A stretch of 64,000 nucleotides of DNA from Alentia gelatinosa (GCA_950022655.1 OX465590.1:41871718-41935717); one strand, 5' to 3'. Counted from the first letter of the stretch, positions 32,453 to 43,679 are shown. Program-made: numbers and translations. The notes: generated from the sequence alone by a model not told the origin.

Positions 32453-35400
32453 AGATGTGTTTCTAAGTTGATTTTAATTGTTTATTTCTCAAAATATGAC
32501 ACTTAACATGAGTCTATGCCAAAAATAATGTAGAAATATAAAAAAAACAATGAAAAAATAGTGACCTATATACCCTCGAACAAGTAGGCCGAAGCACAAC
32601 TTCGTGACGTCATCATAACTTTGTGTAGAGAATTCCCAAACGCGGTCGGAAAGCAGATTGTCAACAAGAGACAAAAATGGATATTTATGGCTTTATAAAT
32701 ACATTCTGGTAAGTTTATTTACATTACCAATTATATGTTTTATGTCCAAACTTGATGTGTTAAAAGAGAAAGCTATATATTTTAAAAAGTATGTGTATTT
32801 TAACGATAAGTTGGCATTGGCGAGTCGACGAGTTCGAGCTTGACAAGTAGACTTGCGATAGTCACTCAACAGAACAACAGAATAGGTTATTGCATACTTC
32901 AGAAGGTGTCTTTAGTATTTTATTCTTATCATTTAACTTAAAATATGTATCAGAAGGGGAAGGATAAAATCAAAACCTGATTCGTTCTAGTCTTGGCTCC
33001 CGCATGCGACTCCTGGAGTTTTGGCTCCGGATATCACTCGGCTCCACCTCGTGATATCACTACGCCAAACTCCAGTCGTCGCATACGGGAGCCAAGACTA
33101 AAACTCATCCGGTTTTACGATAATACCAGCCAGCCCTGGATGATGCCTCAAGGTATCACCTGGCCAGCCCTGGTTGATGCCTCAAGGCAAAACCCGGCGT
33201 GAACGGGTTAATCAACACTTCTTGATGACCTTATGGACAGCTAAGACTGTCCTAGTGAACGAACTTATAAATCATTAAATGATCACCCTTGTACAAGGTA
33301 CAGAAAAGGGTCTTCGTGTATGAGCCTAGATATTCCTTAGGCCCCTGGATAGAATGATTAGAGGTGGCAGCTTAGGTAAATAAGGTATATTTCAATTTCA
33401 TGATGATAATTGAATGTTAACCCATTCAGGGCAGATAATACCTTTGGGGATTCCCCAGCATAGGCTCAATAATTAAAGGACATGTGAGTGCAGAAAAAAT
33501 TGTATTTTATTACAAGAATGACAGTAGTAGTTGACTACTAGATTTTAAGAGATCTCTTAAGGGACATGACATGATAGTTTTGTAAAAGTGTCTGTCCCCA
33601 AAATCAAAGTCTTTTTAATCATAATTTTTTGTTGTGGAGTTTACACAGATGGTGGATGGAAAAATGAAATTATCAGCCAGCCAGCTGCATCAGGTAGAGA
33701 TGAGTGAAGATTGAGTGAGTGTGTGTATAAGATATCTAGAACACAATGCATATAAATCATAAAATAAGTTAACAGGTATTATAAAAAAACATGATTATGA
33801 CGCCAATATGGCGATACTTATTCCAGGTGTTGACGATAAATCGTCCTGAACGAGGTATTTGACCTTGTTCAGAACGATTTATCGTTGACTCAGAGACTAA
33901 GTTTCACTGCATTGGTGTCATCAACATGTTTTTATTATTATTATAAACCTTAAATTGTTAATAATCGACCAAAACTCATAGAAACTTGACCCCGTTAGCA
34001 ATGCCAGTCTAACACAGCACGGGAAGTATATTACTAATCGGAAGTCAGATTCACTCTCCTAGTAGAGGTTAGGTTTGCTCATGCTTCATGCTATGTACAG
34101 AGACTACGATTCTCATTTGCATATGACGTCATTATTCTCCTTCATATTCTGATTCGCCGAGAGGCCGGAAGCATGGATATAAGTGGAAGATTGAAAAATT
34201 GCGGGCCCCTTCACTGGGTGTGTTCTGACAGAGGCCACGGAACGATTTAACTTGCAAATTTACTAAATATCGTGACACATATCGTGTGGGAATCACCTCA
34301 TACTGTGGAAATAGCTGAAATATGTGTGTCCAATTGAAAACAAAACTTGCCTCGAGCTTCCGCCGACTCACAGTGATTCCAGCGATGACGTTATCATGAT
34401 TTCCCAGAGCGTAGGGAAACCCTGCTAATGACGACACACTAACTCAATCTTTCTTGTTGACATCTGGTGTTCCCCACTTGGTGAGGGTCCATGTTGATAT
34501 TGGTCGATTCCGCATATCTAAGCTATCTTAACTGTATCACATGAACACTAAACCTTAGATACCTCAATATTTTGTAAACTTGTACAATAAATCGTTCCAG
34601 GGCCTGCATTAGACTTTTCGGAAGTCGCAAAGTGAAGGGATCCGCCATCTTCCTCCCATATCCTTACTTCCAGCCTCTCAGCCAATCAAATTGTGTTATT
34701 TTGTCAAAGCACTCCGTAGTATGGTCAAAGCACTCCGTAGTATGTTTCAAAGCACACAATCTATATGTAGGTACGACAGGTTTACAGGTGTACCAGTACT
34801 TTCCAAAAGTTGGCTTGTGCTTTCCTCCACAACCTTTACAGCTTATCTGGAGGGTTTCCTCAGGTATGCACTTCTCTCCATCTGTGGCCATGGAAAAAAT
34901 CAAACAGTAGAAAAAAAACAGGAAAAACTTGCACGAGAAGAGTGAGTGAGGATGCTACAGGGTCGGCTGCAGGATACAGAGGTGACTAGTAATACAGCAA
35001 TGACAGCGCCTACTACTTTTTCTTTTGTGTTGGTGTTCAAATTATTATTGAACTAGATTAATATGCAGACCTCTGTCCATTGATACTTTAAACAGTAAAT
35101 ATTATAACCCTAAATTTGGAATTTCCAGGATGGTAATTAGTGTCGATGGTAACCCCATCCCCTTAGCTTACTTGATGAAGATGATGAGGTATGGAGTGCA
35201 TACTGAAAAGATTGGTAGGTTAAGGGTGATCATATCATTCATAGTTTGGTTGATATATAGTATCTTGACCAACAATTTACTGGAAGAGGACATGTCATGT
35301 TCCTCTTTCCTAAAACAAATGTTTTCACGGTTCCATACAGTCCTCATTTTAGATCCAAAAAGGGAGACATTTTCTCATTTCGTAATTCCATAAAATAATC

Positions 35401-35888
35401 TTGATTAGAGGTTCTTTTTCAGTAACTATTTATTATTTGATTTAATTGCATGTATATGTACTGGGAGTCAGTGCAGATTTGTCCTAAAAGAAATGTTTTC
35501 ACAGTTCCATTTTCTTATTTCATAATTACATAAAATACTTTTTATTGCAGGTTTTTTTTTATTTAATCAACCTTCCGGTGATTTTATTATTTGATTTAAT
35601 TGCATGTATATGTGCTGGGATTACATTTTTCACATAGGGGCACAATTCAGTGTTTGGCATTGTAGTAGTGGGTGGTCATGGGCTCTGGTTCATATTAGTA
35701 TATTGTCTGCATATTCTTTCTGGTCTTTTCTTTATAAGCCATCATGATTAGATTATGTTTCCATCTCATTGATAGTTCCTTTAGGTGCAATAGTTGTAGT
35801 TTCTTTAGAGGAAAGTTTTGGTCTGCTTGTAAGACTACATCATCATTGGTGTTGGAAGAATTAGTCCATGTTACACTATATAATAAAT
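32453..35888. repeat. Tandem unit 3, upstream part
   Basis: Follows 530-4,035 of unit 1 closely, including both fold-backs (32,991-33,098 and 33,783-33,934) and the inverted arms near 34,150-34,690. No gene recognised. It ends at the target site of the Penelope-like element. Confidence 0.7.
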
Positions 35889-35889
35889 A
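35875..35889. repeat. Target-site duplication, left copy
   Basis: ACTATATAATAAATA, repeated exactly at 45,206-45,220. Units 1 and 2 have a single copy at the same point. Confidence 0.88.
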
Positions 35890-35976
35890 TCCTTGTTAAT
35901 AATAGGATCCTTCCCGGCGAGTTCTTATTAAACCAAAAAGAGAAGAACACCTACGACCACAACAGGAAATAAGAAA

Positions 35977-36462
35977 ATGGCAGGAAAAAACGCAATGGAA
36001 ATAGACCCCCAAAGAGACCAGAGAATCATCAACCCCAGCGAAGTGGAAACGCATGCGGAAACTTTAAACAATAGGATACCACTTGAAGCCGTCCCATATT
36101 TTAAACTGCTCCGAAAAATGAAATTAGGATTGAACAGAGCCGAACTTCATGCTGAATTTCTTATTAGATGTGTAGAGGAAGACATCGTACCAAAGGGACT
36201 ACAAGCTAGAATATCACCCCAGGTCCCAGAAACAAATTTGGACTTTGCGCTCAAATGGGAACTCGAGCATTTAAAATACAGTAAAAAATTAACAAGACTA
36301 TTGGCTAATTACTATACCGACAGAATTGACCAACAAACAAAGAAAATTGATGAAACTAGTGAAACCTTAGCCACAAAATGCAACGAAGAAACCCTCAGGT
36401 ATATCCATCAGATAATACAAAACCTGAAAAAAGAACAGACCACCAACCTAGCCAACCGATGA
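35977..36462 (+). CDS. Penelope-like element ORF1
   Basis: 161 residues from ATG, rich in Lys, Glu and Gln, with a likely helical or coiled-coil second half. No named domain recognised. Its stop (TGA 36,460-36,462) overlaps the ATG of the next frame (36,459-36,461) as ATGA, the arrangement used for stop-coupled reinitiation. ORF1 could be a nucleic-acid-binding partner of the RT, but that is inference. Confidence 0.6.
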   Translation: MAGKNAMEIDPQRDQRIINPSEVETHAETLNNRIPLEAVPYFKLLRKMKLGLNRAELHAEFLIRCVEEDIVPKGLQARISPQVPETNLDFALKWELEHLKYSKKLTRLLANYYTDRIDQQTKKIDETSETLATKCNEETLRYIHQIIQNLKKEQTTNLANR

Positions 36463-38703
36463 AGAAGAAAAACAGAAGATTCAAGAAATACGAATCTGGG
36501 AGAGGAAACGAAGATACAGAAACCGACAACGCAATAGCTAAACTAAGCAATATAAATTTAAATGAACATCACAAAGCTATATTAACCAAAGGATTATCCT
36601 TTGTACCTACATCAAAACAACCAGTGCACATACACACCATAAAAGATACCCTACTATTCAAACGACGTTTAAAACTTAAACACTATTTTCAACATAGCAC
36701 GGAAATGCAATCGACCACCACATCAATACCGACAGAAAGCTCAGGCTGGACACCACCTATGGGCCTACATGAGGACATAGATGCCTACACAAGCTATAAC
36801 TTACACGCCATGCTGTACAAACCTGAAAAAATAAAATTTGAGAAAAATCTAAATAAAGATCGACTAATGGCTTTAGAAGAAATAAGAAATGACGACAATC
36901 TCATCATGAAGCCCGCCGACAAGGGAGGAGCCGTAGTTATAATGAATAAAATTGACTATATTAATGAAGGCCTACGCCAATTGAATGACACCGCACACTA
37001 CAAACAAACAATTATAGACCACACGGAATACATATCGAAGAAAATTACCTGGAAAAGGAAGGGAAAATCCCAAAAGGATCGCCACAGAAACTGATGCCTA
37101 AAAACATCAGAACAGCACCGTTCTATATGCTACCGAAAATCCACAAGCCTAACAATCCTGGCCAACCAATTGTGTCAGGAATAGATTGTCCTACGGACAA
37201 ATTAAGTCAGACAAAATGACAATGACATGACATGACAAAATACTTAATCCTTTAGTAAAAAGGTCCAAAAGCTACTTAAAAGATACAAAACAATTTCTGA
37301 ATATCATAAGAGAAACTAGTCATCTACACCCAAATGAAATACTAGTTACCATTGATGTAAGCTCACTTTACACCTCCATACCACATGTTGAAGGAATAGA
37401 AGCCTGCCGTAGGGCCTACCTAAAACTCGCCAAGCCACCGTTCACAGTTGAAACTATGACTGAAATGCTCTCAATGGTACTAAAAAACAATTGTTTCACA
37501 TTCGATGAAAAATACTACCTACAAATTCAAGGTACAGCTATGGGAACTAAAGTAGCCCCAACATATGCCAACCTATTTATGACGAAATTAGAAGAAGAAA
37601 TCGAGGAAAAACTTACATTCAAACCACGCCTTTGGAAAAGGTACATAGATGACATTTTCGCCATATTTCGCTGCTCCGATGATGAACTTCAGGAATACCT
37701 AAGAGAACTAAACAAAATCCACGAGACCATGAAATTCACATACAATACCAGCAGAACACAGATAAATTACCTAGATACCAAAGTATATACAGAAGACAAT
37801 GGGAAATTACATACAACAGTATATAAAAAACCGACAGATGCCGACTTATACCTTGACTATTCATCGTATCACCCCAGACATCAGAAAGATTCAACCTGCT
37901 ACAGCCTAAGCACGAGATACCACATGATATGCAGTGAAGAACTAGAATTCGAGAAAAACGCTGCCAGACTGCTCCGGAAACTCACATTAAGGGGCCACCC
38001 ACATCAAAAACTAAAACAGCAAATAGAAAAAGCACGCCAACTAAAACGAGATGATCTACTAGACAACAGCAACATCATCCAACGCAAGAAAATAATCCCA
38101 TTCATATTAGAGTATAATCCTTATAACAAAAGAGATAAAAAACATACTAAGAACAGCCAATGCCCTAATACAGAATCGAGAAGACACCAGAAAATTCAGA
38201 GAAAACAACATTATAGTAGATTACCGCCGAGCACCAAACTTACGAGACATCCTCACGACTTCACGATCCCCCCCCCCCCCCCCCCCCCCAATGCCGGCAG
38301 TAACCCATGCCGAGAAGAAAGGTGCGGGATATGTAAATACATGAAGATAGCCAAGGAAATCAATATAAACGGGAAAATATACAAAATTAGAGGAGCAATA
38401 ACATGTCATACAAGAAGTGTGGTATACGGAGTAATATGCCCTTACTGTAAGAAAGTTTACATAGGGGAAACAGGCCGCAGCCTACGCCTAAGAATAAAAG
38501 AGCACATTAACTACATAAGGATAGGAGACAGAAACTCACTGGTCTACTTACATTACAGAGACCACGATATTGAAGCTGACCAGATCCAAGTAATAGGCTT
38601 GGATAACACTTCAAAAAATAGAACCGATAGAACAAAACTAGAAGAAGCTAGGATAAGAATCACCGACAACATGCACCCGACAGGGCTAAACAGAAAACTA
38701 TAA
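36459..38703 (+). pseudogene. Penelope-like RT plus GIY-YIG endonuclease, two breaks
   Basis: The first part (36,459-37,094) has the N-terminal blocks LSFVPTSKQP and LIMKPADKGGAVVIM. The frame shifts near 37,045, where FYMLPKIHKPNNPGQPIVSG continues in another frame. A TGACA-repeat insertion at about 37,205-37,245 breaks it again. From about 37,250 the frame is open to 38,703: TIDVSSLYTSIPH, GTAMGTKVAPTYANLFM, the active site YIDDIFAIF, and YLDTKVY. The C-terminal GIY-YIG nuclease reads VVYGVICPYCKKVYIGETG followed by LRLRIKEH. The catalytic motifs survive but the protein is split. Confidence 0.85.
38268..38289 (+). repeat. Poly-C tract of 22 within the endonuclease ORF
   Basis: Encodes a proline run between the RT and GIY-YIG domains. 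It is slippage-prone, and its true length may differ from the assembly. Confidence 0.85.
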
Positions 38704-38784
38704 CACGACGCCGCAACGAAAAAACCTATGACGTAATTGTATATGACGTCACAAAAACTGCTTAGCAACGACGCCACGAACAAC

Positions 38785-38792
38785 TATAAATA
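38785..38792 (+). promoter_or_regulatory. TATA box upstream of the C2H2 ORF
   Basis: TATAAATA, 141 bases before the ATG at 38,926 and 82 bases after the RT-endonuclease stop. A small inverted repeat ACTTCGC...GCGAAGT follows at about 38,815-38,839. This suggests an internal promoter, or the promoter of a following tandem copy. Confidence 0.5.
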
Positions 38793-38925
38793 GACTGACC
38801 AAGATTCAACCGTTACTTCGCCGACGGAGGTCGCGAAGTCAAGACAGAAGACTAACCTAACAAGAAACCTAAAAGATAACAAAACTAGCCTAAATCGTAA
38901 CATATAGCTACTAATAAATGAACAA

Positions 38926-39390
38926 ATGATGGAAGCAGTAACAAGATGCACAGAGTGCCAAGAGTGGATATCAAGTTCCAAAAAAAGCATACTTCATCAT
39001 ATGAAAAAGAAACATAATAACCCACACAACAACTGTAAGTACAAATGTTATTTTTGCTGTAAACTATTTACGAGATGCAGCAACTCACGAAGACACCAAT
39101 TATTCCAACACGGACAATCAATAGCAGATAAAAAGACGTCCCTAATAATGGTCAACCGACCAGAAAGTAATAATCGTAATACTCAACCAATAAACACTAC
39201 GAAATATGAAAACACCAAACGCTGTAAAAAATATAACCCTACTATAACACTAAAAAATGTAAAATTCAGAATAATCAAAGGGAAACGTCCTGATTTTCAG
39301 CTAGAGTCCTACAGCAGGATGCGAGAAATCAGAAGACAAAGACACCGACAAACCTTATCAACTACCGCTGCTCAAACCCAGAGAAACTAA
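38926..39390 (+). CDS. Two-finger C2H2 zinc-finger ORF in the Penelope-like element
   Basis: 154 residues from ATG (two ATGs in a row). Finger 1 is CTEC followed 12 residues later by HHMKKKH. Finger 2 is CYFC followed 12 residues later by HQLFQH. Both match classical CX2CX12HX4-5H spacing. The rest is basic. A different frame is open from about 39,360 to 39,594 and looks protein-like (YRCSNPEKLKEI onwards, ending in a Lys/Arg/Glu-rich tail). The original protein may have been longer and later shifted. It is likely nucleic-acid binding; its role in the element is unknown. Confidence 0.6.
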   Translation: MMEAVTRCTECQEWISSSKKSILHHMKKKHNNPHNNCKYKCYFCCKLFTRCSNSRRHQLFQHGQSIADKKTSLIMVNRPESNNRNTQPINTTKYENTKRCKKYNPTITLKNVKFRIIKGKRPDFQLESYSRMREIRRQRHRQTLSTTAAQTQRN

Positions 39391-39664
39391 AAGAAATAAC
39401 AACGAAAATAAAGAACAATCGCCCACCTGTACAGGGGGCTATAATTGACATAACAAATGAAAACCTACCTAACCCAACACAACGGCGCCGCACCCAACCT
39501 ACGCTGCCGCTCAATAGAATATTAAAGAACAGACTGGAAAAAGAAAATGAAAAAGAAAAAAAGAGAAGAAAAAGAAAAACATCAAACCACTAACCAAAAT
39601 GAAGTAAGTAAACATTAAAAATGAAGAAAATGTAGATGAACTTCTTAATGGTGATAAACTGTCA

Positions 39665-40246
39665 ATGCCAACATATGACGACCTAATGCAGATAGAGCTA
39701 TCCGACGACGATTTCTCAGACGAGGAGAAAATCGAGAAGACAAACAAAAACACAGAGGAAGCAGAAACAAAAACCAATAAAGAAAAGGCAGAAATCAATA
39801 AAACAACAAATTCCAGAAAAGAAATAATGACAATTCAGGAGACCAAAAAAGAATCAACTCCCTCAAAATCAACCCACTCAGAAGAACTAGAGTTAACCCT
39901 AACTCCAGGAGAACAACTAATCACCCCAATAAAGATAAAAAACAGCAACACAGCAGAAGAAAAATCGACAACACTAAAAATAACCATAACCAACCCAGCA
40001 GATGAAACGGATCAAAAAAGAAACCAAGATGAATCAAGCACGAAAAAACTAAACAGAAATGATGAAAGAAAAAGAAGAAGAACCGATGACCGCCAACAAC
40101 CAGAAAAAAGAAAACCGACCTACCAAGGCTGCCTCGAGGGACCGAACCAAGTTCAATCAGTCCCATTTTTGGTAGATCTCTACCATATAATAAAGCAAAT
40201 AAACCAGCCGATGGGATGGGCCATGGAAAGAGAAATGCAAAGATAA
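39665..40246 (+). CDS. Lys/Glu-rich ORF in the Penelope-like element
   Basis: 193 residues, low complexity, with an acidic N-terminus (ELSDDDFSDEEKIE), a long charged Lys/Thr/Glu middle, an arginine patch (ERKRRRTDD), and a more ordered C-terminus with FLVDLYHIIKQI. No domain recognised. It may be a continuation of the zinc-finger protein after frameshifts, since both lie on the same strand inside the same element. Confidence 0.45.
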   Translation: MPTYDDLMQIELSDDDFSDEEKIEKTNKNTEEAETKTNKEKAEINKTTNSRKEIMTIQETKKESTPSKSTHSEELELTLTPGEQLITPIKIKNSNTAEEKSTTLKITITNPADETDQKRNQDESSTKKLNRNDERKRRRTDDRQQPEKRKPTYQGCLEGPNQVQSVPFLVDLYHIIKQINQPMGWAMEREMQR

Positions 40247-40444
40247 GGAATTTTTAACTGACCATATGACTAGAAACCAGTCAATTATACCAATCCTATA
40301 ATAGATTGATACAAGTATACGAAAAAAAGATTTTCATGACTACGATCAACAAATTAATATGTGAAGGAAAATACCATTATTAATCATTAAAAGTTAATTA
40401 AATAATTATATCATATTAAATGTTAGATATTAAAAAGTTACTGT

Positions 40445-40521
40445 ATATAAGTTAGGTCTATACATTTAGGTAATAGATAAGCATACGAGTGAATATAGTT
40501 TGGCGAGAATACAACCAGACC
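40445..40521 (-). repeat. Split direct repeat B2, element 3
   Basis: 77 bp, same as 40,793-40,869. Contains GTTAGGTCTATACATTTAGG. Confidence 0.9.
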
Positions 40522-40609
40522 CTATGGCCATTTATTACGTGAATACAGGATGAAGAAACCCCCAGTATTACATAAATACAGAACTGGGTAACTTAAACCT
40601 AAATTTAAA

Positions 40610-40798
40610 AATTAAAATTAGGTCCTGCTCATACGATTGACTAAGGAAGAGTGAGGAGATCCCCAACCGTCGCATCAAAGGAACTATGACGTGTGCGACA
40701 ATAGGCCACGCCCCCGAGTGGCTATACCATAGATACGTGCTTAGCAAATGGGGGCCTAATTATATATGTATAAGTAAGTGCATTATACATTAATATAA
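40610..40798 (-). repeat. Split direct repeat A2, element 3
   Basis: 189 bp, same as 44,686-44,874. Contains CAACCGTCGCATCAAAGGAA. Confidence 0.9.
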
Positions 40799-40869
40799 GT
40801 TAGGTCTATACATTTAGGTAATAGATAAGCATACGAGTGAATATAGTTTGGCGAGAATACAACCAGACC
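40793..40869 (-). repeat. Split direct repeat B1, element 3
   Basis: Overlaps A2 by the shared ATATAA core. It ends 30 bases past the recombinase stop on the element strand. Confidence 0.9.
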
Positions 40870-40899
40870 AAAATACCGCCAAACTACAATTACGAGTAG

Positions 40900-41844
40900 T
40901 TAGGAGTAATTACCTAGAAAAGAGTTTACCAACTCCGATTCTTTATCTGAAACAGAATTATGTAAGTATCTGTAAACCGCTGACGATTTCCAATTACCCT
41001 TAGCTCGGATTACCTCAATAGGCATACCGATTTTTTGCAGGAAAGTCGCACCCCCATGTCTCAGTGAGTGTGTCGAGACCTTTCCTGTGATACCAGTCTG
41101 GAAAGCTAGGTTCTTTAGTCTGGAATTAAAATAGCTGTAAGTCATAGGTCTATAATTAGACATAGTAATCAAGTAACAATCCGGATTACTGTAATTGATG
41201 GATTTGAACATTTCGTTGATACATAGCAGAGAACCAGGAATCGGGTGAATGTAAATATCATATGGTTGAATCCCGAATTGATCTGTTTTGCTTGTACGAA
41301 TGTGGATAATTACCATTTTATCAGAAATTTTTACATCCCCGAGTTTTAGATTGTGAGGGGATTTTGAAACATGAGATTTCCTCAATAAACCACGAAAACA
41401 TAGCATAATAGCTAACCATAAGTTGAAATCGTCATGACGAGAGATATCTAACGTTGAACGAATTTTTAACAAATCAGTAGGTGTAAGGGGATACCTAGAA
41501 TTATCCTTAGATAGATAACACCTCTGAATACCTTTAAGTACCATGCGAATTTTAAAATCGGATGAGTAATCCCTGTAACCCTCGATTTTTTGATACCACC
41601 AAACTGCTGATAAATAGTTTTTTATAGACGTTGGTGATAAATACTCTGACAAATATGATATATACCAACAAGCTTGATCCCTAGTACAAGGGAAAGGTGA
41701 CAAATGATATTTTTCACAAAATCTTCTGTATAATCGTAACTGATTTTCCCTTGCTTTTTTAGTAGATTCCGAGATTGATTGTGAAAAGAATTTTTCCGAT
41801 TTTTCTTGTAATTCCTTGGTCAAGTCTGTAAACCAGAACAACAC
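40900..41844 (-). CDS. Tyrosine recombinase, element 3
   Basis: About 314 residues and no internal stops. N-terminal core-binding part: STKKARENQLRLYRRFCEKY and SPTSIKNYLSAV. Catalytic part: FRGLLRKSH (Arg), STHSLRHGGAT (HxxR), and GNWKSSAVYRYL (Trp and the likely nucleophilic Tyr). It would insert the circular cDNA at short core-matching sites. It overlaps the RT end by 25 bases in another frame, and there is no ATG near its N-terminus (the first in-frame start-like codon is GTG). Expression probably needs frameshifting or splicing; an acceptor-like TTTACAG lies in the overlap. Confidence 0.85.
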   Translation of the reverse strand: MLFWFTDLTKELQEKSEKFFSQSISESTKKARENQLRLYRRFCEKYHLSPFPCTRDQACWYISYLSEYLSPTSIKNYLSAVWWYQKIEGYRDYSSDFKIRMVLKGIQRCYLSKDNSRYPLTPTDLLKIRSTLDISRHDDFNLWLAIMLCFRGLLRKSHVSKSPHNLKLGDVKISDKMVIIHIRTSKTDQFGIQPYDIYIHPIPGSLLCINEMFKSINYSNPDCYLITMSNYRPMTYSYFNSRLKNLAFQTGITGKVSTHSLRHGGATFLQKIGMPIEVIRAKGNWKSSAVYRYLHNSVSDKESELVNSFLGNYS

Positions 41845-43679
41845 ATGTTGTAATCGGAGAGAGTTTTAACGCATTTGTCATAAATGCCAGGGTAAATTAG
41901 CCTGGACAATTGGTCTGCTAATATATTATTAGCACCTTTGATATGTGTGGCCCAAATTTCAATATTGAATAGAAAACAGTACCAGAAAATTTCTCGTAAC
42001 CATGCCATACAGGTACGATTTTTACTTTTACCACTATTCAGCATGAATAGTACTTGCATATTATCTGTCCAGATAATCACTTTTTTGTTACGATAATTAT
42101 CGCCCCAACGTTTTAAACCTACCAAAACAGGCCATAACTCAAGAACATTTATGTTTAAATCGAAAAAATCGTTATCAGGTGGTTTTTCCTGATGACCACA
42201 ACCATTCAATAACGAAATTTCATTCTTCCAGTTACCAAAGAGGTAATCCCGGCCTGCCCAGGCCCCAAAACCCTCAAAAGAGGAGTCTGTAACGATTGGG
42301 ATATTGTGACAAGGAGTTTGTATAAGAGATTTACCATTAAAAACTGTACAAAAATGTCTCCACCATAACAGGTCAGCCTCCAATGATTCATCGATTTTTT
42401 GCGATTTTTTATAATGTAAATCCCTGCATTTATCGAACAATCTTCTGCTGAATGTTTTCCCACCTTTAACGACTTGAGAACAAAAAGACATATTTCCACC
42501 TAGTTTTTCGAGGTCTTTTTTAGTTACCGAGCCTTTTTCTAGTGCATTATCGATTAAATTCGATAATTTATCGATTTTCTCTTTTGGTAGGCTTAATTCC
42601 ATTTGGACTGAGTCGATTTTGATACCCAAAAATACCACACACTGACTTGGATTTGTAACTTTGTTTTTGGCGATTGTGAAACCCATATCCTCGATTGTTT
42701 TTATCACAATCTCTCTATTTTTTAGACATTCTTCAAAAGTTTTTCCTAACACAAGAAAATCGTCTAGGTAATTGACAACATGCCCCGCCCCTTTTTTTTC
42801 CGCGATTTTAACAATGAAATTCGAAATATTCGTAAATATGTTAGGTGCGCATTTCAATCCAAAGGCCAGACGGTTATCTTTATAGTATTTGTTGTCCCAT
42901 TTAAAACCTAAAAATTCAGAGTCCTGTCCTCTGATATGGACCGATCTATAGGCGGACTTTATATCTATAAGACTCATGTAATCGTATTTTTCCATTACCT
43001 CGACTACATTTTCTACAGAATTGTATGAAAAGTGCTCGAATGTTTCACTCATGTGATTATTAATGGATATACCATCAGGTCTGGAGCAGTCTGTTATAGG
43101 TCTGAATTTTCCTGACTCCTTGAAAATACCGCCTATGGCATGTACACATTTTGGCCTAACCTTAGTTTCCGATAGGCGGCCACCTATTACTTCATTTTTA
43201 ACTACCTCGTTAAATTTATCAAAACCATCACCACTATTTACAGAATCGTAATTTTCACATTCATATTCGATTTCGAGATTATCATCGATGATTTTGAACC
43301 CGTTACACAATCCCGACCATAGGAATTCTTTTTCGTTAGCCTCAACTGTATCTAGGGAGTTTTCACCTACCAAGAAATGTGCAGAACGGCATGGTTTAAG
43401 ATCAATCTCAAAGTTATTTACTTTATACACACAATTGCAACTACCGTTAATGCAATTTTCAAAAATCGTGACATCCTTACCTTCAGGATTTTTAACGATT
43501 TTTGGAGTATTATCCCGTTTTTCCGATAGATCAACGTTAACCCAACCTTCGTAGTCCCGATTAGCGGAATCCCCACCGATGACGTCATTTGCGTGCGGGG
43601 AATCCCGGCAACCAAAAGCGTCCCTAGTAACGGCCACGCCCACCGTTACCCGGTTTGAATTCCCGCTCGGGAATTCGTT
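41820..43679 (-). CDS. RT-RNase H, element 3
   Basis: The frame opens immediately after the gag TGA and runs about 619 codons. RT blocks: GKFRPITDCSRP, the domain-A aspartate in SLIDIKSAYRSV, LAFGLKCAPNIF, the active site VNYLDDFLVLG, FLGIKI, and KKDLEKLGGNMSFCSQVV. RNase H blocks: IPIVTDSSFEGFGAW (Asp), NVLELWPV (Glu), IIWTDNMQ (Asp), and NILADQLSRL. There is no early ATG, so translation by read-through of the TGA or by internal initiation is implied. Everything needed for reverse transcription is present. Confidence 0.9.
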   Translation of the reverse strand, partial: NEFPSGNSNRVTVGVAVTRDAFGCRDSPHANDVIGGDSANRDYEGWVNVDLSEKRDNTPKIVKNPEGKDVTIFENCINGSCNCVYKVNNFEIDLKPCRSAHFLVGENSLDTVEANEKEFLWSGLCNGFKIIDDNLEIEYECENYDSVNSGDGFDKFNEVVKNEVIGGRLSETKVRPKCVHAIGGIFKESGKFRPITDCSRPDGISINNHMSETFEHFSYNSVENVVEVMEKYDYMSLIDIKSAYRSVHIRGQDSEFLGFKWDNKYYKDNRLAFGLKCAPNIFTNISNFIVKIAEKKGAGHVVNYLDDFLVLGKTFEECLKNREIVIKTIEDMGFTIAKNKVTNPSQCVVFLGIKIDSVQMELSLPKEKIDKLSNLIDNALEKGSVTKKDLEKLGGNMSFCSQVVKGGKTFSRRLFDKCRDLHYKKSQKIDESLEADLLWWRHFCTVFNGKSLIQTPCHNIPIVTDSSFEGFGAWAGRDYLFGNWKNEISLLNGCGHQEKPPDNDFFDLNINVLELWPVLVGLKRWGDNYRNKKVIIWTDNMQVLFMLNSGKSKNRTCMAWLREIFWYCFLFNIEIWATHIKGANNILADQLSRLIYPGIYDKCVKTLSDYNMCCSGLQT

